From Minisyncoccota bacterium (lineage in GTDB: Bacteria; Patescibacteriota; Minisyncoccia; Minisyncoccales; Minisyncoccaceae), in contig JAQTRG010000031.1 of NCBI GenBank assembly GCA_028711945.1, positions 1 to 5,563 of the forward strand: a stretch of DNA of 5,563 nucleotides, read 5' to 3'. The notes beneath the pieces were generated by a model. It had not been told where the DNA came from. It searched no databases and saw nothing but the letters and a program-made list of their open reading frames with translations. Below, one piece after another: positions 1 to 4,730 of this stretch. The position numbers and the translations under genes were made by a program. Position 1 is the stretch's first letter, and each line of letters starts with the position of its first letter.

Positions 1-1
1 A

Positions 2-739
<738 letters not shown>

Positions 740-741
740 TT

Positions 742-990
742 ATGCAAGTAGAAATACTTACACCAGAAAAAAAAGTATTTGAAGGGGAAGTAGAAATTTT
801 AACTGTGCCAACACGCTCAGGATATATTTCAATCCTTTCTAATCACGCTCCCTTAGTCTCTGCCCTAGAAGCAGGGGAGATTGTGGTTAAAACCAAGGGC
901 GTAAACAAGGTTTTTGTTAGCGAGCGGGGGGCCTTGCAGACGATTAATAATCGGACAAGGCTTTTGCTAAGAAAATGCAGGGAGAAATAA
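742..990 (+). CDS. atpC: F1Fo ATP synthase subunit epsilon, short form
   Basis: Epsilon is the central-stalk subunit that links gamma to the c-ring and, in most bacteria, modulates ATPase activity. The 82 residues fit the N-terminal beta-sandwich: an opening like MQVEILTPEKKVFEG, a VPTRSGYISILSNHAPLVS core and a following ALEAGEIVV strand. Usual epsilon proteins have about 130-140 residues with two C-terminal helices; these are absent here. The last 20 or so residues (from ALQTINN, then RLLLRKCREK) fit the family poorly. ATG at 742 is chosen because it is 2 bp past the atpD stop and opens directly on the conserved strand; no clear Shine-Dalgarno is seen, which suggests coupling to atpD. Base composition becomes visibly GC-richer from about 840 on. 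The stop codon (988-990) lies in the loop of the operon terminator. It is probably functional as a sandwich-only epsilon, but loss of the C-terminal domain at the DGR boundary is also possible. Confidence 0.9.
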   Translation: MQVEILTPEKKVFEGEVEILTVPTRSGYISILSNHAPLVSALEAGEIVVKTKGVNKVFVSERGALQTINNRTRLLLRKCREK

Positions 991-1003
991 CTCCCTGTTT
1001 TTT
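978..1003 (+). terminator. Intrinsic terminator of the ATP synthase operon
   Basis: A perfect 7-bp stem CAGGGAG (978-984) / CTCCCTG (991-997) has a 6-nt loop, AAATAA, and is followed at once by six T (998-1003). This is a textbook Rho-independent terminator for the plus strand. Its 5' arm is the end of the atpC coding sequence and the atpC stop codon fills half the loop. It should separate the atp operon from the DGR target gene. Confidence 0.93.
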
Positions 1004-1014
1004 ATAGATTGATA

Positions 1015-1049
1015 GGTTCAATATAGGTTCAGCATTGGTTCAATTGAAC
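1015..1049 (+). repeat. Three GGTTCA repeats phased at 11 bp, ending in a palindrome
   Basis: GGTTCA occurs at 1015-1020, 1026-1031 and 1037-1042, exactly 11 bp (about one helical turn) apart. The last copy runs into a perfect 12-bp palindrome, GTTCAATTGAAC (1038-1049). The array ends 20 bp upstream of the -35 box at 1069, so its same-face spacing and position fit an operator or activator site for the target gene. No binding protein is identifiable from the window; the regulatory role is inference. Confidence 0.5.
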
Positions 1050-1068
1050 TTATATGAGGATAAAAAGC

Positions 1069-1097
1069 TTGACACAATTAGTACGTTATTTTATAAT
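1069..1097 (+). promoter_or_regulatory. Perfect-consensus sigma70 promoter of the DGR target gene
   Basis: TTGACA (1069-1074) and TATAAT (1092-1097) are both perfect hexamers with the optimal 17-bp spacer. The transcript would start near 1104, giving a leader of about 119 nt before the ATG at 1223. It lies just downstream of the atp terminator, so the target gene is an independent and probably strongly expressed unit. Confidence 0.9.
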
Positions 1098-1140
1098 CTA
1101 AACGTAAAATAGTTCTTTTTAAATTGAAATTACTTGCGAT

Positions 1141-1192
1141 TTAGTCATAGCCAAAAGATATTGTGTCCGCGATGTTTTCTGGCTATGACTAA
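1141..1192 (+). promoter_or_regulatory. Long leader hairpin upstream of the target gene
   Basis: TTAGTCATAGCC (1141-1152) and GGCTATGACTAA (1181-1192) are a perfect 12-bp inverted repeat. Pairing continues inward from 1153/1180 to 1163/1170 with one A-C mismatch (1154/1179) and three G-U pairs, leaving a 6-nt loop (1164-1169). The total is a 52-nt hairpin with 22 of 23 positions paired. No T run follows, so it is not an intrinsic terminator. It would form in the 5' leader of the target mRNA, ending 17 nt before the AGGA ribosome-binding site. An RNA stability or control element, or a DNA cruciform, are possible roles. I do not recognise a named riboswitch class. Confidence 0.75.
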
Positions 1193-1222
1193 TCGGAGAT
1201 TGGTCTAGCAGGAAAAAACGTT

Positions 1223-1849
1223 ATGGAAACGAAAACCTACGATGGGCAAACAGGCAAGTTTTTAGCTAAAGTGGCTGAGAATATGCCGAAAATATCTGCA
1301 GAGATTATGCAGAAGTGGATTGAAAACCCAATAGACCTTCAGAAGGCTCTCTCGGATGCTCTTCTCCCTTCTCAAAAGTTTGAGATTTGGAAGACTATCA
1401 GGATTGGCGGTTTCCGAAATGCGGACGAGATTAGCAAAGCAATCAAAAAATCGGGAATGAAAATTGGCGATTACACCAACGACATTCTTGGAAAAATTCC
1501 TTTGGCAACAAGCGAGACAGATATTAATGTCGTGCTCCTATCGGTTGCAGAGCTTGGCTTCAAGGATGGCGCTGAGTACGGAAAAATTTGCAGTCGAGCC
1601 AAGGAGCTTGGCTTGGAATTGTGTCCAGCAGAGATTGGTCCTCAACTACGTCTGCAGTATAAGGATCAGTCCAATGGCGAATGGATTATCGTGGCCATGG
1701 AACCAATCACCGGCTCAGATGGAGACCTCAGACTGTTCCATGTGGGACGGTATGGCAATGACCTGTGGTTGAGCAGCTACTATGGTCGTTCAGACTACTT
1801 CTGGAGCAGCGGCTACCGCTTCGTGTTTTCTCTCCCGCAAGTAAAGTGA
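1223..1849 (+). CDS. DGR target (variable) protein with C-terminal diversified domain
   Basis: This is the diversified protein of the retroelement, 208 residues. The N-terminal part (about 1-95) is mostly helical by eye. It is followed by a segment I recognise from Patescibacteria DGR targets, including SVAELGFKDGAEYG (107-120), RAKELGLELCPAEIGPQLRL (125-144) and the run ending in AMEPITGSDGDL (158-169). The C-terminus (about 160-206) is the VR-encoded domain with W182, W194 and the closing RFVFSLPQ (199-206), and probably adopts a C-type-lectin-like or related ligand-binding fold. No signal peptide or membrane segment is visible, so it is likely cytoplasmic or exported in an unrecognised way. 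Start: ATG at 1223 with AGGA at 1210-1213, 9 nt upstream. It has its own strong promoter and a terminator after the stop. GC content (about 47% in a sampled line) is far above that of the RT gene. The ligand is unknown. Confidence 0.92.
   Translation: METKTYDGQTGKFLAKVAENMPKISAEIMQKWIENPIDLQKALSDALLPSQKFEIWKTIRIGGFRNADEISKAIKKSGMKIGDYTNDILGKIPLATSETDINVVLLSVAELGFKDGAEYGKICSRAKELGLELCPAEIGPQLRLQYKDQSNGEWIIVAMEPITGSDGDLRLFHVGRYGNDLWLSSYYGRSDYFWSSGYRFVFSLPQVK
1706..1840 (+). repeat. DGR variable region (VR)
   Basis: This is the 3' part of the target gene and aligns without gaps to the TR at 2187-2321 (offset 481). By hand alignment 15 of 135 positions differ (1707, 1708, 1713, 1731, 1739, 1746, 1751, 1755, 1773, 1778, 1796, 1806, 1811, 1812, 1814), and the TR base is A at every one. 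VR bases there are G (9), T (4) and C (2). The changed codons are residues 162, 164, 170, 173, 175, 177, 178, 184, 186, 192, 195, 197 and 198. The last 26 bp (1815-1840), ending TCTCCCGCAA, are identical in both copies and hold the presumed initiation-of-mutagenic-homing segment. Identity ends six bases before the target stop codon. The exact 5' limit is uncertain: from 1710 the match is unambiguous, while 1706-1709 is only A-compatible. Confidence 0.96.
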
Positions 1850-1850
1850 T

Positions 1851-1898
1851 TTGGATACTTGGATTTTTGGTTTTTGAATTTGAACCTTGGATCCTTGG
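1851..1898 (+). repeat. Degenerate TTGG-type repeats after the target stop
   Basis: TTGG occurs at 1851, 1859 and 1867 (period 8), and CCTTGGA at 1885 and 1893 (again period 8), with a TTTGAATTTGAA stretch between. The run fills the space between the target stop and the terminator hairpin. It may be simple slippage repeats or a spacer next to the VR homing end; no function can be assigned. Confidence 0.45.
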
Positions 1899-1938
1899 AC
1901 CCCTCTAAGCAATTAATGCGAAGAGGGGTGATTTTTTT
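1899..1938 (+). terminator. Intrinsic terminator/hairpin after the target gene
   Basis: An 8-bp perfect stem ACCCCTCT (1899-1906) / AGAGGGGT (1922-1929) encloses a 15-nt loop containing a small GCA/TGC pairing, and seven T follow (1932-1938). It fits a Rho-independent terminator of the target mRNA. Some DGRs also need a hairpin or cruciform just downstream of the VR for efficient homing. This one starts 59 bp past the VR end, farther than in the Bordetella phage case, so the termination role is the safer call. Confidence 0.85.
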
Positions 1939-1947
1939 ATTCGCATG

Positions 1948-1956
1948 TGATAAAAT
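1948..1956 (+). promoter_or_regulatory. Possible extended -10 promoter for the TR RNA
   Basis: TGATAAAAT reads as an extended -10 element: TG, one base, then TAAAAT (5 of 6 to TATAAT). No good -35 hexamer lies 16-18 bp upstream, which extended -10 promoters tolerate. It sits directly after the target terminator and would start RNA near 1963, upstream of the hairpin cluster and the TR. In such AT-rich DNA this match alone is weak evidence. Confidence 0.35.
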
Positions 1957-1979
1957 AAAAATAGATAGTAGGCTAATTT

Positions 1980-2127
1980 GCCTGTGGTCATGGCTTCAGG
2001 CGGTCGAACTCAGAAGTTTGGGCGAAGCGAAGATTCCTTGGCGGGTAATCCTTCCAAGATAGTCGCACCTGATTTTCTAAAAAATTAAAGAAACTTGGCA
2101 TAAGGTACTATGGCATTAAAATGCCAA
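1980..2127 (+). other. Hairpin-rich, locally GC-richer leader before the TR
   Basis: Successive small stems can be drawn. GCCTG (1980-1984) pairs with CAGGC (1997-2001). TCGAACT (2004-2010) pairs with AGTTTGG (2015-2021, two G-U) around a CAGA loop. CTTGG (2037-2041) pairs with CCAAG (2054-2058). TGGCAT (2111-2116) pairs with ATGCCA (2121-2126) around TAAA. The upstream TTGGCAT (2095-2101) could compete for the same ATGCCAA arm (2121-2127), giving two mutually exclusive folds. The 1980-2060 part is visibly GC-richer than its surroundings. I do not recognise a tRNA, SRP RNA, tmRNA or known riboswitch. From 2128 to 2186 I see only a weak CCCT/AGGG stem (2139-2142 with 2154-2157). It is probably the structured 5' portion of the TR-RNA. 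Confidence 0.4.
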
Positions 2128-2186
2128 ATTAAATACAACCCTAAGAGTATTCAAGGGGTGGTGGCATAGGTGGTATTTTATGTATT

Positions 2187-2321
2187 AAAACCGACTCAGA
2201 TGGAGACCTCAAACTGTTCAATGTGGAACGGAATGACAATGACCTGTGGTTGAACAGCAACTATGGTCGTTCAGACAACTTCTGGAACAGCAACAACCGC
2301 TTCGTGTTTTCTCTCCCGCAA
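2187..2321 (+). repeat. DGR template repeat (TR)
   Basis: This is the invariant donor copy, in the same orientation as the VR and 481 bp downstream. It contains 41 adenines in 135 bases by my count. All 15 TR/VR differences fall on adenines and none on the 94 other bases. Read in the target frame it is rich in asparagine AAC/AAT codons (for example FNVERNDNDLWLNSNYG), the usual design that lets A mutation reach many amino acids without stops. Only AAA codons (2187-2189, 2211-2213) could mutate to stop codons. The upstream flank shows no similarity to the VR flank, and identity stops at 2321. The TR itself lacks a start codon and is not expressed as protein. Confidence 0.96.
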
Positions 2322-2333
2322 ATTTTTTCATTT

Positions 2334-2359
2334 CCCGTCTTTTTGGCGGGTTTTATTTT
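2334..2359 (+). terminator. Intrinsic terminator just downstream of the TR
   Basis: The stem CCCGTC (2334-2339) / GGCGGG (2345-2350), with one G-U pair, has a TTTTT loop and is followed by TTTTATTTT (2351-2359). It works in the plus direction only: on the minus strand the hairpin is followed by an A-rich stretch. It begins 12 nt past the TR, so it would end the TR-RNA there and insulate it from the RT gene. Its T tract overlaps the end of the avd gene on the other strand. Confidence 0.75.
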
Positions 2360-2721
2360 AAGGACTTAATCCATCCTCCCATCATTTTGCCGATCTCATC
2401 CAATTTTTCTGAAAGAGAAATGTATTTTTTACTATCTAAAGATTTTATTTCCCAGGAAATTTGAAGGAAAAATTTAAGCAGATCCAGCTTGAAAGATGCT
2501 CTTTTAAGATAAATCAGCTTCTCTGTTTTATCAGAATAACCAGCTTTTATTATCTGTTCAATTGTTTCTAAAAGTAAGGAATCTATTTTTTGGCCTATTG
2601 TATATCGTGAGGTTTTTGGGAAAAAAGGCAGGAATTCATGCCATATTTTATATGCAGATTTAAGTTTTTGTATTAAACTTAAATTAAATTGATGAGTATT
2701 ATTAAAATTAGATTGAATCAT
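2353..2721 (-). CDS. avd: DGR accessory variability determinant, Avd-like four-helix bundle protein
   Basis: Avd proteins form a pentameric, positively charged four-helix bundle that binds the DGR reverse transcriptase and template RNA and is needed for mutagenic homing. This 122-residue protein shows the family features: a first helix with YKIWHEFLPFFPKTSRYT (24-41), a second with IGQKIDSLLLETIEQIIKAG (42-61), a third with ASFKLDLLKFFLQISWEIK (75-93), and a closing ISLSEKLDEIGKMMGGW (101-117). It is lysine-rich overall. The start is the ATG complementary to 2719-2721; later in-frame options are poor, and no Shine-Dalgarno is seen. It runs opposite to every other DGR component and its 5' end overlaps the RT gene by 30 bp. 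A weak promoter candidate (TTGATA complementary to 2775-2780, then TAAAAA after 17 bp) lies inside the RT gene. No terminator follows on this strand before the TR. Confidence 0.9.
   Translation of the reverse strand: MIQSNFNNTHQFNLSLIQKLKSAYKIWHEFLPFFPKTSRYTIGQKIDSLLLETIEQIIKAGYSDKTEKLIYLKRASFKLDLLKFFLQISWEIKSLDSKKYISLSEKLDEIGKMMGGWIKSLK
2658..2684. repeat. 10-bp inverted repeat in front of the RT start
   Basis: ATTTAAGTTT (2658-2667) and AAACTTAAAT (2675-2684) are perfectly complementary around a 7-nt loop (TTGTATT). The repeat lies 7 nt before the RT start codon and inside the 5' coding part of avd, so it could fold in the message of either gene or bind a dimeric regulator. It is AT-only apart from one G-C pair, so a weak fold or chance is possible. 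Confidence 0.45.
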
Positions 2722-3711
2722 AAATTTGAAGATATTGTTAGTGTTGATAATTTTTTAGCTGCGTATAAAGAATTTATCAAGGGAAAGATGAATAAAAGAG
2801 ATGTTCGCGATTTTTCATTTTGTTTAATGGATAATATTTTTCTTTTGCATAAAGATGTTGTTAATTATGAGTATAATCATGGCGGATATCAAGCATTTAA
2901 AGTAAGCGACCCAAAACCAAGGACTATTCATAAGGCGAGCGTTCGTGACAGATTATTGCACAGGGCTATGTATAGGATATTGTATCCTTTTTTTGACAGA
3001 ACATTCATTTCTGATTCTTTTTCTTGTCGCAACGACAAAGGAACACATAGTGCAATTCGCAGATTCAATCATTTTGGCCATATTGTTTCTAAAAATAATA
3101 CAAAAACTTGCTGGGTTCTAAAGTGTGATATTAGAAAGTTTTTTGCTAGTATTAATCAGCAGATATTGTTAAAAATTTTAAGAAAATATATTATTGATGA
3201 AAAAATTATACAGCTTTTAGAGAAAATAATCTGCAGTTTTTATTCTGTAAGGCAAGGAGTCGGTCTGCCTCTTGGCAATTTAACATCGCAACTTTTCGCT
3301 AACATATATATGAATGAATTTGACCAGTTCATAAAACACAAGATGAAAATAAAGCATTACATAAGATATGCTGATGATTTTGTTTTTCTATCAGAAAATA
3401 AAAATTATTTGGAAAGTATTATTCCAGCTATCGCAGATTTTTTGGAAAAGGAACTAAAACTTAGTCTCCATCCTAATAAGGTTTTTATTGAAACATTATT
3501 TTCAGGTGTTGATTTTTTAGGATGTGTCAATTTTTCTAATTATAGTGTTTTAAGAAATAGCACAAAGAAAAGAATGATGAAAAGGATGAAAATTAGACCT
3601 ATGGTAAAAACATTATCTTCCTATATCGGCCTTTTGAGCCATAGTAACAATTATAAATTGAGGAATAAAATTTTAGAGCCATTTATTGAAAATTATGACA
3701 AATTTGTTTAA
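2692..3711 (+). CDS. DGR reverse transcriptase
   Basis: This is the error-prone RNA-dependent DNA polymerase that copies the TR-RNA into cDNA with misincorporation opposite adenines. Its 339 residues are the usual DGR-RT size. Visible RT motifs: DPKPRTIHKASVRDRLLHRA (73-92), the first catalytic Asp in KCDIRKFFASI (D146), GLPLGNLTSQ (191-200), the YADD active site (226-229), SLHPNKVFIE (258-267), GVDFLG (272-277) and the C-terminal YIGLLSHSN (311-319). The GxxxSQ form of motif 4, in place of the QGxxxSP of group II intron and retroviral enzymes, marks DGR RTs, and no maturase or endonuclease domain is present. The start is ATG 2692; a TTG precedes it at 2689. No Shine-Dalgarno or clear promoter is seen upstream, where the sequence is the antisense of avd. 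It is very AT-rich (about 20% GC in one sampled line). Confidence 0.96.
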   Translation: MSIIKIRLNHKFEDIVSVDNFLAAYKEFIKGKMNKRDVRDFSFCLMDNIFLLHKDVVNYEYNHGGYQAFKVSDPKPRTIHKASVRDRLLHRAMYRILYPFFDRTFISDSFSCRNDKGTHSAIRRFNHFGHIVSKNNTKTCWVLKCDIRKFFASINQQILLKILRKYIIDEKIIQLLEKIICSFYSVRQGVGLPLGNLTSQLFANIYMNEFDQFIKHKMKIKHYIRYADDFVFLSENKNYLESIIPAIADFLEKELKLSLHPNKVFIETLFSGVDFLGCVNFSNYSVLRNSTKKRMMKRMKIRPMVKTLSSYIGLLSHSNNYKLRNKILEPFIENYDKFV

Positions 3712-3724
3712 TATGGTTTGTTAT

Positions 3725-3753
3725 TGGACAAATTAGTCATTTTTGTCTATATT
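3725..3753 (+). promoter_or_regulatory. Likely sigma70 promoter of the Nif3-like gene
   Basis: TGGACA (3725-3730) and TATATT (3748-3753) each match consensus at 5 of 6 positions with a 17-bp spacer. Transcription would start near 3760, only 8 nt before the ATG at 3768 but about 26 nt before the ATG at 3786, which supports the latter as the start. It makes nif3 independent of the DGR. Confidence 0.65.
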
Positions 3754-3785
3754 ATATACACCTTAATATGATAAAGGGAAAACAT

Positions 3786-4730
3786 ATGAAAATAGAAGAA
3801 ATCTTTGAACTAGCCATACAAATGGGTATAAATTCTGATTTTAGAGGAAAAGATGGAGTCCAGAAGTTTTTGGATAGAAAAAAGAAGAAATACGAAGTCA
3901 TGAGCGACAAAGCTAAAGAAGATTTTGATGTAGAAGCTCTATATAATCCATACTTAGACACAAGAATACATAATATTAGTAAGGATAAGGAAATTAAGAA
4001 GATTTTGGCTGGCATCGATATAGATACTTCTGAACTGCTTTTATCTAAAGAAATTGGAGGAATTGATTTAGTGATTGGACATCATCCAATTGGTAGAGGA
4101 TTGTCAAACCTAGCAGATGTGATGGAACTCCAAAGCGATGTTTTAAATTATTATGGTGTGCCGATTAATATAGCTGAGGGATTGATGAGTCCAAGAATAA
4201 GTGAGGTAGCGAGAGGAACTAATTCTTCTAATCACAATAAAACAATTGATGCATCTAAGATTTTAGGAATTAATTTAATGAATGTTCATACTCCAGCAGA
4301 TAATTTAGTTGCTAAATATTTAAAAGATTTAATTGAGAAAGAAAACTTAGAAACAGTTGATGATGTCATTAATCTTTTAAAAAAGATTCCTGAATATGCT
4401 GAAGCAGGGAAGATCGGTGTTGGCCCTAAGATTTTTAGTGGCAAGGGGGATAATAGATGTGGCAAAGTTGCTTTGACTGAAATAACTGGAGGAACAGAAG
4501 GTTCTCCTAAATTATTCGAAAAAATGGCTCAAGCAGGAATCGGAACTATTATTGGTATGCATATTTCAGAGGAGCATAAAAAAGAAGCAGAAGCTTCTAA
4601 TTTAAACGTTGTTATCGCAGGTCATATTTCTTCAGACTCTTTGGGAATGAATTTGTTTTTGGATCAATTAGAAAAAAGAGGAATAGAAGTTATTTGTTCA
4701 AGCGGTCTTACAAGGTTTAAAAGGATTTAA
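3786..4730 (+). CDS. Nif3-like dinuclear metal centre protein (DUF34/NIF3 family)
   Basis: The family forms ring-shaped hexamers with two metal ions per subunit; GTP cyclohydrolase I type 2 is a common but poorly supported annotation, and the true substrate is unsettled. Starting at ATG 3786 gives 314 residues. The choice rests on AAAGGG at 3773-3778, 7 nt upstream, and on the promoter position; ATG 3768 would add six residues (MIKGKH). Putative metal-site motifs are IGHHP (97-101), NVHTPADN (166-173) and AGHISSDSLG (278-287). A lysine-rich segment at 31-45 and the region around 200-245 (KIGVGPKIFSGKGD, then ALTEITGGTEGSP) are consistent with the insert between the two halves of the fold. Its 3' end overlaps that of elp3 on the other strand by 14 bp. 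The family call is firm; the reaction is not known. Confidence 0.88.
   Translation: MKIEEIFELAIQMGINSDFRGKDGVQKFLDRKKKKYEVMSDKAKEDFDVEALYNPYLDTRIHNISKDKEIKKILAGIDIDTSELLLSKEIGGIDLVIGHHPIGRGLSNLADVMELQSDVLNYYGVPINIAEGLMSPRISEVARGTNSSNHNKTIDASKILGINLMNVHTPADNLVAKYLKDLIEKENLETVDDVINLLKKIPEYAEAGKIGVGPKIFSGKGDNRCGKVALTEITGGTEGSPKLFEKMAQAGIGTIIGMHISEEHKKEAEASNLNVVIAGHISSDSLGMNLFLDQLEKRGIEVICSSGLTRFKRI

Larger units (their letters stand above)
1963..2357 (+). ncRNA. Predicted template-repeat RNA (TR-RNA)
   Basis: A non-coding RNA carrying the TR is required in every DGR as template for the reverse transcriptase. Here a unit of about 395 nt can be drawn from a possible start near 1963 (extended -10 at 1948-1956) to the terminator at 2334-2359. 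Its 5' part is a hairpin-rich leader of about 224 nt and its 3' part is the TR plus a short terminator tail. No open frame in it resembles a protein. The 3' end is well supported by the terminator; the 5' end is a guess. Readthrough from the target gene is the alternative. Confidence 0.45.

Noticed and set aside
1015..1049. CRISPR-like array
   Set aside because: The repeats are only 6 bp with 5-bp gaps, far too short for CRISPR; no cas gene is present.
1141..1192. Intrinsic terminator before the target gene
   Set aside because: The stem is followed by ATCGGAGATT and not a T run, and the target gene lies downstream with a ribosome-binding site.
1464..1772. Plus-strand open frame of 102 codons inside the target gene
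   Set aside because: It is an out-of-frame shadow of the target gene, which has the promoter, ribosome-binding site and VR frame.
1980..2060. tRNA or other known structural RNA in the GC-richer patch (a GGTCGAACTC stretch resembles a T arm)
   Set aside because: No cloverleaf can be drawn on either strand: acceptor and anticodon stems are missing. It does not match SRP RNA or tmRNA cores.
1859..2062. Plus-strand open frame of 67 codons after the target gene
   Set aside because: It runs through the terminator hairpin and the structured leader, has no ribosome-binding site, and its product looks random.
2246..2464. Plus-strand open frame of 72 codons starting in the TR
   Set aside because: It crosses the TR, its terminator and antisense avd; the reading frame differs from the VR frame and has no protein resemblance.
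2692..3711. Group II intron, retron or defence-type reverse transcriptase
   Set aside because: Motif 4 is GLPLGNLTSQ (the DGR form), there is no maturase or endonuclease domain, no intron domain V or retron msr/msd structure is seen, and a TR/VR pair is present.
3752..4015. Minus-strand open frame of 87 codons with hydrophobic stretches
   Set aside because: It is antisense to the well-supported Nif3-like gene; runs of Leu/Ile/Ser/Phe are expected from the complement of A-rich coding DNA.
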